Shown here: positions 10,353-21,331 of the stretch, piece after piece
How the letters are laid out: every line of letters begins with the position of its first letter
How positions within the stretch are numbered: the stretch's first letter is position 1
NCBI GenBank assembly: GCA_963281255.1
Contig: OY725492.1
Location: forward strand, 2,465,696-2,529,695
DNA length: 64,000 nt
Reading direction: 5' to 3'
Source: Aphrocallistes beatrix
Lineage: Eukaryota > Porifera > Hexactinellida > Sceptrulophora > Aphrocallistidae
Position numbers and translations under genes: made by a program
Notes under the pieces: generated by a model
Seen by the model: the letters and a program-made list of their open reading frames with translations, nothing else
Told to the model about the DNA's origin: nothing
Database searches by the model: none

Positions 10353-11361
10353 ACAAGCGCGCTTCGCTTGCTTGCGCTGTGCGGCTGGCGGACACTTTGT
10401 GTCCGCCGGAGCCGCCCCGTGTGGGCGTGGGGTCACATTGATTAATTATAAGGGTCACAACATCCCTAAATACGCCTGTACTACTGTTATAATCGATATC
10501 GCACGAAAAATCACAAAATTTGTCAATTTTAAAATTTTTGATGCGTAATGATGACGTCATAACAGGGTGATGAGTCATGATTTTTTGCTGATAGTTGTGC
10601 CATATGTGAGATATATTAATATACATAATCTATTAAAATTTCAGCCTTCTATCTCCTATAATGGCTCAGTTATGCTCGAATAACTGTATTGCTTAACTTT
10701 TAAAAATGTGACAATAACGTCATAATTCCATGATGAGTCGACATTTTCGTCTGGGCTCGGAGCTTAGTGGAGCCATAGCCAAAAGACTCCCACATGCCCA
10801 AAATCAGCTTTCTGTGCTTGTCAGTTTCTTCAATCAATTCGTTACAGATATATATATATATATATACAGTGGAACCTGTATATAACGGCCACCCAAGGGA
10901 CTGGACAAAATTGGCCGTTATGCACAGGTGACCGTTATATACAGGTGATTGTCTTAATCCCCAAAAGGTATCAACGTAGTGCAATAAATATCAAGTTTTT
11001 AGAAATCCATTACTTGAAGTAATTACATGAAACTTATCTCCCGTTCGTAACAGGTCCTGTAATAAACACATAAAAAGGTGGAAAGGTGATGCCATTATAG
11101 ACAGGTAGTGGCCGTTATAGACAGGTGAGGCCGTTATACACAGTTTTAGGGTCAGTAAGGGACTACAAACGGGTGGCCGCTGGCCGCGTTGAGCAGGTGA
11201 CCGCTATACACAGTTTCAATATTATGGAATTTCGGACGGGACTGTTCATTGGTGACCGCTATAGACAGGTGACCGTTATATAGAGTGGCCGTTATAGCAG
11301 GTTCGACTGTATATATACACACAAACAAACAAACATTAATCGAGTTTTAATAGTAAGGAGA
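10353..11361 (-). mobile_element. HLE repeat, complete, with MITE in its microsatellite
   Basis: On the - strand this has the head (TTACTATTAAAACTCGATTA, at about 11332-11358), then a microsatellite interrupted by the MITE 10867-11309, then the whole core, ending in the GCGCGCTTGT hairpin at 10353. A second head lies on the + strand at 9827 beyond the neighbouring MITE. Confidence 0.9.
10867..11309. mobile_element. TA-target MITE, 443 bp (CAGTGGAACCTG family)
   Basis: Termini CAGTGGAACCTGTATATAAC and the complement of GTTATAGCAGGTTCGACTG, TA targets. The interior consists of repeats of GGCCGTTATANACAGGTG. Further copies are at 12600-13044 and 52544-52979. No coding capacity; the pogo/Tigger-like type is an inference from CAGT ends and the TA target. 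Confidence 0.93.
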
Positions 11362-11368
11362 TATATAT

Positions 11369-11547
11369 CTGTAACGAATTGACTAAAGAAACTGCCAGGC
11401 GCAGAAGGCTGATTTTTGGCATTTCGGAGTCTTTTGGCTATGGTTCCACTAAGTTCTGAGTTCATAAGAAAATGTTGACTCGTCATGGAATAATGACGTC
11501 ATTATCACAAGTTTAAAAGTTAAACAATACAGTTATTCGAGCATAAC
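11369..11547 (+). mobile_element. HLE repeat, 5' core fragment
   Basis: Begins CTGTAACGAATTGACTAAAG and runs through TAATGACGTCATTATC to GAGCATAAC, where the head of the next copy starts immediately (11548). It was truncated by insertion of, or recombination with, the next copy. Confidence 0.88.
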
Positions 11548-11570
11548 ATCCTTACTATTAAAACTCGATG

Positions 11571-11624
<54 letters not shown>

Positions 11625-12209
11625 ACGAATTGATTGAAGAAACTGCCGGGCGCAGAAGGCTGATTTTTGGCATGTGGGAGTCTTTTGGCTATGGCTCCAG
11701 TAAGTTCTGAGCTCAGACGAAAATGTCGACTAATCATGGAATTATGACGTCATTGTCACATTTTTAAAGTTAAGCAACACAGTTATTCGGGCATAACTCA
11801 GCCATTATAGGAGATAGAAGGCTGAAATTTTAATAGAATCTGTATACTAACATACCTCACATATGATGCGACTTTCATCAAAAAATGATGACTCATCACT
11901 TTGTTATGACGTCATCATTACGCGTCAAAATTATAAAAATTGACAAATTTGGTAATTTTTCGTGCGATATCGATTATAATAGTAGGACAGACGTATTTAG
12001 AGATGTTATCTCCCTTATGATTAATCAATGGTGACCACAGGCGCCCAAAGGGCGCCTCATGCGGATACGAAGTGTTCGCCGCGCGCGGAGCGCAAAAAAG
12101 CGAATCTCTCAAATAATTAACCAATGAGACCTCAGGCGCCCAAAGGGCGCCTCCGGCGGACACAAAGTGTCCGCCAGCCGCGCAGCGCAAGCAAGCGAAG
12201 CGCGCTTGT
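11548..12209 (+). mobile_element. HLE repeat with duplicated 3' end
   Basis: Head at 11548, an (AT)n tract, then the full core. The 3' terminal segment is present twice: a first copy ends near 12098 with decayed hairpins (GGCGCCCAAAGGGCGCC, then GCGGATACG). A second begins at about 12108 (ATAATTAACCAATGAGACC) and ends at GCGCGCTTGT. All characteristic motifs are present. Confidence 0.9.
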
Positions 12210-12210
12210 A

Positions 12211-12524
12211 GCTATTATAAGAGATAGAAGGCTGAAATTTTAATAGATTATTTATATTAATATATTTCACATATGGCACAACTATCATCGAAAAATGATT
12301 ACTCATCATCCTGTTATAACGTCATCATTACGCATCAAAAATTTCAAAAATTGATAAATTTGGTGATTTTTCGTGCGATATCGATTATAACAGTAGTACA
12401 AGCATATTTAGGGATGTTGCCTCCCTTATAATTAATCAACGTGACCCCAGGAGCCCACAGGGCTCCTCCGGCGGACATGAAGTGTCCGCCAACCGCGCAG
12501 CTCAAGCAAGCGAAGCGCGCTTGT
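12211..12524 (+). mobile_element. HLE repeat, 3' half
   Basis: Starts abruptly at ATTATAAGAGATAGAAGGCTG in mid core and ends in the 3' hairpins at 12524. It directly follows the previous 3' end, giving a tandem arrangement. The 5' half is missing. Confidence 0.88.
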
Positions 12525-12548
12525 ATATACTTGTATATATACATATAC

Positions 12549-12599
<51 letters not shown>

Positions 12600-12602
<3 letters not shown>

Positions 12603-13041
12603 TGGAACCTGTATATAACGGCCACCCAAGGGACTGGACAAAATTGGCCGTTATACACAGGTGGCCGTTATATATAGGTGATTGTCTTAATCCTCAAAAG
12701 GTATCAACGTAGTGAAATAAATATAAGTTTTTAGAAATCTATTACTTGAAGTAATATAATGAAACTTGTTTATCGTTCGTAACAGGTCCTGTCATAAACA
12801 CATAAAAAGGTGAAAAAGGTGATGGTCGTTGTGGACAGGTAGTGACCGTTATAGGCAGATGATGGCCGTTATACACAGTTTTTGGGTAAGTAAGGGACTG
12901 CAAATGGGTGGCCGCTGGCCGCGTTGAGCAGGTGACCGCTATACACAGGGTCAATATTATAGAATTTCGGACGGGACTGTTCAATGGTGACCACTATAGA
13001 CAGGTGACCGTTATACAGAGTGGCCGTTAAAGCAGGTTCGA

Positions 13042-13044
<3 letters not shown>
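12600..13044. mobile_element. TA-target MITE, 445 bp (CAGTGGAACCTG family)
   Basis: Same family as 10867-11309. It is inserted within an (AT)n tract so that AT microsatellite lies on both sides. Termini CAGTGGAACCTG and CAGGTTCGACTG. Confidence 0.93.
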
Positions 13045-13074
<30 letters not shown>

Positions 13075-13078
<4 letters not shown>

Positions 13079-13558
13079 ACGAATTGATTGAAGAAACTCC
13101 TTGGTGCTGAAAGCTGATTTTTGCATTTGGTTGTCTTTTGGCTATGGCTCCACTAAGTCTTGACCTCAGGCGAAAATCTTATCTCATCATGGAATTATGA
13201 CGTCATTGTCTCCTTTTTATATTTAGAATTTCAGTTTTTCGACCATTACTCAGCCATTTTAGGTTTTAGAAGGCTGAAATTTTAATAGAATGTAATGATA
13301 ATACACCTTAAATATGGTGCAACTCTAATCAAAAAATGATTACTCATCACTCTATCTTGACGTCTTCATTACGCGTCAAAAATTGAAAAATTGACTCATT
13401 TTTGATTTTATGAGTGATATCGATTATAACAGTAAGATAATCGCATTTAGCGCTTTTAAGAACTTTATAATTAATCAATGTATGCCTAGTGTCCAAAGGA
13501 CGACTCAGGCAGACACTTGTCTGCCAGCCGTGCTGCGCATGCAAGCGAACGCGCTTGT
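13075..13558 (+). mobile_element. HLE repeat core, diverged
   Basis: Core from TGTAACGAATTGATTGAAG to GCGCTTGTTT. It is more diverged than its neighbours (for example ACTCCTTGGTGCTG, and the 3' hairpins reduced to AGACACTTGTCTGCC). The head may be the one at 11548 if the intervening copies are later. Confidence 0.87.
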
Positions 13559-13559
13559 T

Positions 13560-14317
13560 TTTTGAATCATTTTGCACTAGATAAGAAATTTTGTGAGTGA
13601 TGTGAATAAGCCTGAAGATATTAACCAATCCCTTGTCTAAAAAACTTTAGGAGTATCATTGCCTTAGTGCAGGTGTGTCAAACTCGAATCAGATGTGGGC
13701 CAATTTCATAACCCCAAGCTCTTCCCCGGGCCATTATAGAAATGAATAAATTTAAACGACTTTGGCCTGGGGCGACTTCGGCCTATCAGGCCAAAATTGG
13801 TCCGGGGACCAGATTTGGTCGCCAAAATTGGTCCCAGGACCAGTTTTGGCAGCCAAATCTAGTCTAGAGGACCATTTTTAGTGCAGCTTCCGCAGAATGA
13901 TGCCCCTATGGCAAAGATGGTGTACCACATCCGTCCATTTGTATGTATCTCCGTACGCTGCGAAATTTGAGTTTTCAAAAATTTAGTAGTCCCGATGTAT
14001 TACAATATTCATATCTCACATGCCAAGTCAGCTGCACTATCGGTCTACCGACAAACATTTTTTTAACATGAATAATGCCAACTTGAGTCATGATCAAAGC
14101 GGGCGCAGCGTTTGAGGTCATGGGAAATGGCGGGACGCAATAGTAAAACTTCTACATACTTGTTGTAATGTCAGTACATCCTATGAGGAGAGGACTACTT
14201 TAGTGTACGTAATAAAATGATACAAAATTTAACCCTGACCAACTTTGGCTGGAGCGGACCAGTTTTGGCCTGCCAAAATTGGTCCCCCCGGACCAATTTT
14301 TTCGTGACAGACCCTAA
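13560..14317. other. Mosaic of short dispersed repeats
   Basis: No gene. Contents: a segment shared with about 30045-30130 (GTGATGTGAATAAG...CTGAAGATA, then ATTGCCTTAGTG); a hAT-like left end CAGGTGTGTCAAACTC at about 13670; a block of CCAAAATTGGTCCGGGGACC repeats (13775-13880, again at 14236-14310) shared with 21693-21830; and the CGGGAC repeat relative at 14077-14150. Confidence 0.6.
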
Positions 14318-14502
14318 GAGGTGATTTTGTCCCAGAATAGCAATTTTAATAAAATATACTCAAACTTATGAATCAATGTAATCACAATTGATAATATGTT
14401 GAATGAAACTCTCAATATATCCTATACAGCTATTTAAACCGCAAGATTTCTAAGTTTGAGTATATTTTATTAAAATTGCTATTGTGGGCCAAAGTCACCC
14501 CA
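14318..14502. repeat. Hairpin (inverted-repeat) element beside the gap
   Basis: Arms of about 55 bp (14318-14372 and 14446-14502) pair through AATAGCAATTTTAATAAAAT and its complement, separated by a roughly 75-base loop. It is probably a small MITE. The right terminus runs into the assembly gap. Confidence 0.75.
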
Positions 14503-14509
14503 GTTTACG

Positions 14510-14709
14510 NNNNNNNNNNNNNNNNNNNNNNNNNNNNNNNNNNNNNNNNNNNNNNNNNNNNNNNNNNNNNNNNNNNNNNNNNNNNNNNNNNNNNNNNNNN
14601 NNNNNNNNNNNNNNNNNNNNNNNNNNNNNNNNNNNNNNNNNNNNNNNNNNNNNNNNNNNNNNNNNNNNNNNNNNNNNNNNNNNNNNNNNNNNNNNNNNNN
14701 NNNNNNNNN
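14510..14709. other. Scaffold gap, 200 N
   Basis: Exactly 200 unresolved bases, a conventional spacer, so true size is unknown. It lies between a hairpin repeat and the inside of an HLE core. Frames that run through the N block are not real. Confidence 1.
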
Positions 14710-15012
14710 GACGAAAATGTCGGCTCATCATGGAATTATGACTTCATTGTCACCTTTTTTATAATTAGAAATTTCAGTTTTTCGATTATAACTCAGCCAT
14801 TTTGGGTGATAGAAGGCTGAAGTTTTAATAAAATGTGTATATTAATATATCTCACATATCATTCAACTCTCAGCAAAATCGATTACACATCACTCTGTTA
14901 TGACGTCATCATTTCGCATCAAAAAAATTCAATATTGACAAATTTGGTGACTTTTCGAGCGATATCGATTACAACATAAAGACGGTCATATTTAGAGATG
15001 TTATCTACCATT
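14710..15012 (+). mobile_element. HLE repeat fragment after the gap
   Basis: Enters the core at GACGAAAATGTCGGCTCATC and continues to GAGATGTTATCTACC. There it is replaced by a Tc1-type terminus at 15013. The 5' part is lost in the gap. Confidence 0.85.
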
Positions 15013-15122
15013 CACTGCCTAGCCAAAAGTATTGGAACACCATATTGCTTTGCATCATAAATAATACTAAAATTGGTCTATCTATGGATGCCAATCAAAT
15101 AAAATCACGAGTTGATGAAATC
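15013..15122 (+). mobile_element. Tc1-type element left end, fragment
   Basis: CACTGCCTAGCCAAAAGTAT followed by TGGAACACC is a typical Tc1-like terminus. Only about 110 bp remain before another HLE fragment begins, so the right end is missing. Confidence 0.6.
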
Positions 15123-15413
15123 TGACCAGGCGCAGAAAGCTGATTTTTGGCATGCCTCACATATGATGCAACTATCATAAAAAACGACGACTCAGCACTC
15201 TGTTATGACGTCATCATTACGCATCAAAATGTTTAAAATTGACAAATTTGGTGATTTCTCGAGTGATATCGATTTTAACACTAAGATAGACATATTTAGA
15301 GATGTTATCTCCTGTATGATTAACCAATGTGACCCCAGGCGACCGAAGGGAGCCTCCGGAGGACACAAAGTGTCAGCCAGTCACGAAGCGCAAAGCAAGC
15401 GAAGCGCGCTTGT
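15123..15413 (+). mobile_element. HLE repeat, internally deleted
   Basis: Contains the 5' core motif CAGAAAGCTGATTTTTGGCA fused directly to CCTCACATATGATGCAAC, so about 200 bp in the middle of the core are missing. It continues normally to the 3' hairpins and GCGCGCTTGT. Confidence 0.87.
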
Positions 15414-15427
15414 ACATATACATATAC

Positions 15428-15600
15428 ATGAATCGGGGTTTAATAGAAAGATATTTCAATAACGAATTGATTGGAGAAACTGACTTGCACAGAAAACTGA
15501 TTTTTGGCGTGTGGGGATATTTTGGCGATGGCCCTACTAAGTTCTGACCTCATACGAAAATATCGACTTATCATTGAATTATGACGTCATTGTCACCAAT
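15428..15600 (+). mobile_element. HLE repeat, 5' part with inverted head
   Basis: A head in reverse orientation (AATCGGGGTTTAATAGAAAG) lies immediately before core sequence in forward orientation (TAACGAATTGATTGGAG to GACGTCATTGTCACC). The same odd head/core polarity recurs at 18256, 41676 and 46062. Confidence 0.8.
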
Positions 15601-16078
15601 ATATATACCAGGTGAGCAATGAGTTCTGTTACAAGCTTGATTGGGTATATAATTTCTTATACTCAAACGATCTTAGTTATTATGGTCTTTCGAGATCGTA
15701 ATTCGAATAGTTTCCATGATTTTAAAAGATTTTTCGATTCTATTACGTATTTAGAAATGTGTTTAATATGGCGAGTTTTGAGAAGAAAAATGTGTCCTGG
15801 CACGCAGCGAAAATCACGGATCAGAGCCCACTGCTTTTCGAATTATCTTTCTAGAGACTTCAAATTCTAGGAAAAATTAGATTACAAATTTTCCTGGAAT
15901 ACTCAAATTTTTAGAAATATACGATGTTTAGATCAGTGAGGACCAATTGGATCAGAATTTTAGGGAAATTTGCTAAAAATATGCCTAATTTGAACTGCGA
16001 ATGAATAACTTTTTCTCATACCTGAAAATTTATTCAGTGGATTCGTAAAATATTTCAATGGTGAATGAAATATATCTG

Positions 16079-17950
16079 CAGCCGTATTCACTAAGATCTT
16101 AAGCACTAAGATCGATCTTAAGTCTTAAGATCGATCTTAGTTAAGATCGATCTTAAGATAGAACTTAGAGCTATTCACTAAGAATTAAGATCGATCTTAA
16201 GATTGATCTTAGTTAAGATCGATCTTAAGATAGAACTTAGAAATAACGTTAGGGTTAATATGATTAGAATATAGCATTATACTAATCAAATACAAAAGTG
16301 AACTATAATATTTGTAATGGTAAGTGGTCATTTATTATTGATCTAGTGAAAATAAACTATATTTCTTCTTTTTGTTCAAAATTGGGGCAATTAATGTCAA
16401 TATTAGGAGCAAAGAAGATTGATTAACCCACTCCTGTAAGACATAGCTTCTATCTACTATGTAGTTGTACAGCCTGGAATGTCTGCTGGTGAGTCTTACA
16501 ATATCTGTGGTGAAATCTTTGTTTTAACTTTGAATTCTATTATGAAAATTCAATGTTTTATGTATGCAATCTATAATTATTCTACACTAGTCAATATCAA
16601 AGGAAGAGCTATCAAAGAGCACAAGTTATACCTCATGGATTCATAATATTATATTAAACAAAACATATAGACGACAAGTGTCTTTGTATATTGTAACATG
16701 AAAACCTCTCTAAAACAAAGTATAAACACTGGATATGAGATGAACAATAAATTGAACTCTATCGACGGTAAAATTTCTGCGTCATTTGGTGTTACGAAAA
16801 TAATTGGTGTCATTAGTGGTTATGGTAATTCGGCGTCCTCCCGTGTATATAAATTGCTGCTGAGTACTTGCATTAACAATACCAGACCAAATGGACAAAT
16901 CCCGCAAAGCAAATTGGACCAGAGAAGAAGAGTGCAGTCTCATTAATGAAATTGAATCAGCAGGTGAGATTTTGAGAGGCTCAGGAATTCTGCTGACAAA
17001 AACAGGAAGCCAGAAAGACTGGAGGGGTACAAACACTGCTGGACAGGTAGAAGACGAGGACATGCAATTATATCAGCAGATAGAAGTATTTCTGACTCTG
17101 CAGATCGGGTAACAGAGATGTTTCAAAACACCCTTGCTTTTAGCGGAATTACAGGTGTTGCTGATCTTTTTCAAAGCACCAGCTGAGAACAATGAAATTC
17201 CAATAGCATCAACAGTATCAGCTGCAGGTCCTGTTGAATTTGAAGATACTCCAATTTTAGAGTCTCCAGAAGTTGAAATCCCGACAATATATACTCGTAA
17301 GCCATCAAAGAAAAGTCGGAAGAGAAGGCGAACTGTTGATGAGCAAGATGATTCGGTCGAACTCTTGAAGGCCGCACTTACTTCCATTACAGCAGGTTGA
17401 TGAAGAGCAGAGGGACTATTATAGATTGAAACGTCAGAGACTGCTGAAAAAATCATTGTGAATAGGAAAATAGGATCAAAGTGATTATTATCAGTCATGT
17501 GAATCAATATATAAAGCCTGTCTCTATAATTGTGCATATTGGAATGATTATATGATCAAAGAATGTATGTTTGTTTATTCATACACATCCAAAAAGAATT
17601 TGCCACGAATATAGCATGTGATACATGCGATGTTACACACAATAAGGAGAAATGTTTTTAAAATATTTAAATTTTATTTGAAGTCTAATAATATCAATCA
17701 AGGTAGATTAAATGTTCGATAGAAGTAAGTTTGAACAACATTTATGGAGTAATTAGTGAAAATCGAATCAATTCCAATACTTAAGACACCTCCCTAGGTT
17801 GCTTAAAGTTCGGTCTTAAGTTCGGTCTTTAGATCGAACTTAAATCTTAGTGAATACCATTCTTAGTGAATACGACTTAAGATCGAACTTAAGACTTAAG
17901 CACTAAGATCGATCTTAAGATCGGTCTTAAGTTCTTAGTGAATACGGCCG
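16079..17950 (+). mobile_element. PIF/Harbinger-like element carrying only a Myb-like gene, 1,872 bp
   Basis: TIRs start CAGCCGTATTCACTAAGA (left) and CGGCCGTATTCACTAAGA (right, read inward) and continue as clusters of GATCGATCTTAAG. They are flanked by a 3-bp duplication CTG (16076-16078, 17951-17953). The empty site is visible at about 45788 in the sister foldback copy (TATCTGGTGCTAAATCGTCA). A 3-bp duplication and a Myb-like partner protein fit PIF/Harbinger. No DDE transposase frame is present, so this copy is non-autonomous. Confidence 0.85.
16891..17461 (+). pseudogene. Myb/SANT-like protein of a Harbinger-like element, broken
   Basis: In PIF/Harbinger elements a second protein with a Myb/SANT-like domain binds the element ends and helps bring in the transposase. 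Here an ATG at 16891 starts MDKSRKANWTREEECSLINE, matching the tryptophan-led first helix of such domains. Frames then shift around 16985 and 17105. The C-terminal part has a basic stretch (KKSRKRRRTVDEQ at about 17305-17350) and ends QRDYYRLKRQR, a coiled-coil-like tail seen in these proteins. The sister copy at 22570-23199 preserves the tail better. The assignment rests on motif resemblance; inactivity is clear from the frame breaks. Confidence 0.7.
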
Positions 17951-18224
17951 CTGGTGTTAAATCGTCATGGTACATCGATTTTGTAGAATTTATACAGAAG
18001 CAGCGGGACCTGATTTGCGTTTTTCGCTGCTTGGCGTGACACATTTTTTATTCACCAAATTTACCATACAAAACACTGTTTATGTCTCAGACTCAAAAAA
18101 TCTTTTTAAATCATTCAAAGTATTCAAATTGCAATCTCTAAAAACCATAATAACTAAGACTGTTTGAGTATAAGAAATTATATAAACAATGAAGCTTGTA
18201 ACAGAACAATTCCATCCTGAGTCG

Positions 18225-18255
<31 letters not shown>

Positions 18256-18821
18256 CACATTAATCGAGTAGTAGTTGTACGGATATATATTTCTATATAT
18301 ACTAGTACTATATCTGTATCTAAATATTCTCTAGAAAAGTAATTGCTTTGATTTCCTCGAGGGAGCGATCATGACCAAATAACAATGAGACATGGAACAA
18401 AAACTGCCCGGCACTGGCTCCACTTGGTACTGAGCTCAGACGAAAATGTCAACTCATCATGGAATTATGACGTCATTATCACCTTTTTAATAATTAGAAA
18501 TTTCAGTTTTTCGACTATAACTCAGCCATTTTCGGGAATAGAATGCTCTAATTTTAATCGAATGTGTATATTAATATTCTTCACATATTACGCAGCTATC
18601 ATCAACAATTGATGACTCATCACTATGTTATGATGTCATCATTATGCATCAAAAACTTAAAAATTGTCAAATTTTGGTTATTTTTCGATTGATGTTGATT
18701 ATAACATTAAAACAGAGGTATTTAGAGAAGTTACCGCCCTATAATTAATCAATGTGTGTCTAGGCCCCAAAGGGCCTTCCAGTTGCTACAAAGTGTCCGA
18801 CATCCGCCGAAGCTCGCTTGT
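18256..18821 (+). mobile_element. HLE repeat, decayed, inverted head
   Basis: A reversed head (CATTAATCGAGTAGTAG) near 18256 is followed after about 140 bp by core from AACTGCCCGGCACTGG (18403). A deletion removes the usual CAGAAAGCTG segment. The 3' end has decayed hairpins but keeps CTCGCTTGT at 18813-18821. Confidence 0.82.
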
Positions 18822-20184
18822 GTATAAATATTGCAATGCCATAGCCGCTTCAACCTATGTGGCTCCGACGCCTATGGACATGCTGGTGAGACTTAAAACG
18901 TAATTATATTTAGTGTTCCGCAATGAGAAAATGGTTGAGAACCACAGTCTAGAAGATGTTTTTATGCATAAAACGATTGTTACTTTTTTGCGGTATTTTA
19001 TATCTTAGATTACCGTCATTTAATTACCTTGAAAACCTTTTAAATCATTACTGATACAGAAACCCAATAAGAGGCGGCATAAGTGTCTGAACCCAGTAAT
19101 TGCCACCATTATCCCAATCTATCTTTCACAAATTCAAAACACATCAAAACTAGTTTGTAATGCTTGCCTATTTCTGAATAGAACACGAGGTTGAGGGGGT
19201 TTGATTACTTTGATTTCCAAAATTTTCGAAAATTGATAGATATTGAATCTTTGCCCCCAGTGTGGTCCAGGGGCAAAGCCACTGGAAACTGAAGGCAGTT
19301 TGATTATACGTAACTAGACCAAAATCTTCCAAGTTTGCTCGTTCTCGGTATACGCCTAGTCTGACTAGAAGACATACCACTATTATTTCCATCACATATA
19401 ATCCCCATGCAGTGGAGGCAGTGGCGGCTCCAGGGATTTTAATTTAGGGGCCAAACTTAAATTCGACCGTCCTAGAACGAGAATATCAGCGTTAATGCAG
19501 GGGTGTAGCCAGGATTTTGGATTTGGGGGGTCTTGATCAAGCGAAGCGAGCAAATAAGAGGTCTGGGTGCTTGCCCCCCTTAAAATTTTCAAAAGACGCT
19601 GAAATATCGATCTACAACTATTCTAACCATCTAGGGAGCAATAATTTTGATTTGATCTTTTCATAATTTATTCATTTTGATGCATGAAAATCAAGACAAA
19701 AATGGAGGGCAACTTAAACACTTTATTTGGGAGGGTGCATTCCCCCTTGTGGAGAACCGCTACTGAAGAGAGGGATACACTGGACAGGGCTGAGTTGTTG
19801 GATGAATTTGTATCGCGAAATCAAAAAAATGTGTTTGCCTTCAGCAAACACATGATTTGTTGAGATTAAGATAATACTGCTATCATATACAACTATATTA
19901 TGGTTGGCTAAAAACTGTTCTAAAATCTACTTCAAGTAGTATCACAACACGTTATACATATGCCGATTAATTTTCATGCTGGAGCGGAGGGAACTTTATA
20001 ACACATTGCCACCCCCATTACCGAGGCATGGAGGGGCAGCGCCTCCCCTTCCCTCCCCTATTCTGCGCCTATGACTATCTACTTTCATCCTCGAAATTGG
20101 GAGCGTGCTCCTGATCCACACTCCTTACTTATAATTGAAGCGCACTTGACCTTTCGCTCCTAATTTTTAAAATGTAGCCCATAT
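18822..20184. other. Non-coding, hAT-like repeat remnants
   Basis: No gene recognised. At 19498-19640 a block starting CAGGGGTGTAGCCAGG and containing GCTTGCCCCCC, then GACGCTGAAATATCGAT, is shared with 60700-60830. Both resemble hAT-type MITEs whose ends read like CAGGGGCGTAGCC. A second GC-rich patch at 19985-20080 (GGAGGGGCAGCGCCTCCCC) may be the other end. Confidence 0.55.
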
Positions 20185-20532
20185 CAGGGCCGTAGACAAC
20201 TTTTGGAAAGTGGGGGGGTTTTAAAAATTGATGTGGAAGTTATATTTATATTTGCCATTTTATTTATTGAATATTTTAATCGTCGATTTTTTAGACTATG
20301 CTGGACATTAACCTTTTAAAAATTACTACATTTTAATTATTCAATTGTGTTTGTTGTTATATCTAAATCTAAATCTATCTAAATAAAATGTAATTCAAGC
20401 CAGGGGAGGACCTAATTTTTGGGGGAGGGGATAGCCCCACCAATGATGGGTTGTCTTGAAGAAACCCTAACTGATGATAAAAAAACTGGGGGGGGCTTAA
20501 GCTCCCCACGCCCCCCCTTGTCTACGGCCCTG
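20185..20532. mobile_element. hAT-like MITE, 348 bp
   Basis: TIR CAGGGCCGTAGACAA at left and TTGTCTACGGCCCTG at right, perfectly complementary. Flanks share CATAT on both sides, so the target duplication is at best partly preserved. The interior has G-rich runs and no coding frame. Confidence 0.8.
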
Positions 20533-21136
20533 CATATGCGCTCTTTTAATTTATTTTTTCAGTAAAATTGCTTCCAAAAATAAGTGTCTTATTTGAAGTT
20601 TTTCTCAGTAAGAGGAAGAAAGTGAAAGATTTGAATACGTACTAAGTACTGTATTTGGATTTTTATAAAAATTCCACTTTCTAATATACATTTAAACCTG
20701 CTTTTTAATTTCAATGAGTTGACTTAGTAGAATTTTATTAAGATATCTGGGAGAATTGTGAGAACAACTTGATTAAAAGAACCGCGCTCCCGCACATTTG
20801 GAAAGCCTATACCCTCGCTCCAAACATTTCGAAAGGAGTGAGTTCCTTTAATTTTCTGATCATTTAGAATTATGCAATAAAGCCAATGTAAAATTTCCTT
20901 ATCTTTTGCATCATTTTTGTAATATATGGACTCGAATTAATCATATTTGAATTTGTTTATTTAGTTGCTCATTCTCAAGGTACAACGTGTGATCATGAGC
21001 TATGATTTGACTTATCCAGGTTATCACTATTACAAGTATATATGATGGTCCTCTATGTCGCAAATTGATACAGGTGATAAATTTGCTTCTTCAGTTATAA
21101 TTGTACCGAATATATTATATAAATTGTGTACGATGG
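20533..21136. other. No feature recognised
   Basis: AT-rich sequence without a credible coding frame or a repeat that I could match elsewhere in the window. Confidence 0.5.
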
Positions 21137-21331
21137 CAGGGGCGGCGCTAGCGGGCTACGACAGGTAGGCATCAGCGAGGCATCGAATCTGACTGGTTGG
21201 GCAACTCAAAACTCATTTTTTAGAAGTTTCTACTATTTATATCAGACACCAGTAAGAAAATCTAAGGGTGGGCATCAGGGTGGGCGACTGCCCACCCTCG
21301 CCCACCCCTAAATCCCCTAAATCCGCCACTG
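21137..21331. mobile_element. hAT-type MITE, 195 bp, perfect 8-bp duplication
   Basis: The left end CAGGGGCGGCGCTAG and right end CTAAATCCGCCACTG are imperfect inverted repeats. They are flanked by a perfect 8-bp duplication TACGATGG (21129-21136, 21332-21339), the hallmark of hAT elements. Inside is GGGCGACTGCCCACC, a small hairpin. Non-coding. Confidence 0.9.

Larger units (their letters stand above)
15609..18219. mobile_element. Foldback element with long inverted repeats, split by Harbinger-like insertion
   Basis: The left end (from CAGGTGAGCAATGAGTTCTG) and the complement of the right end (CAGGATGGAATTGTTCTG) continue as long inverted arms including GTTACAAGCTT and TTAGTTATTATGGTCTTT. 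The arms extend some 250 bp or more. The Harbinger-like element 16079-17950 interrupts it. A partial second copy at 45361-46055 provides the uninterrupted site. No coding sequence seen. Confidence 0.82.

Noticed and set aside
12344-12677. Frames with (YI)n runs on both strands
   Set aside because: They are translations of AT microsatellite joined to HLE and MITE sequence.
14476-14820. Open frames crossing the N block
   Set aside because: They are open only because N codons are not stops; the gap has no sequence.
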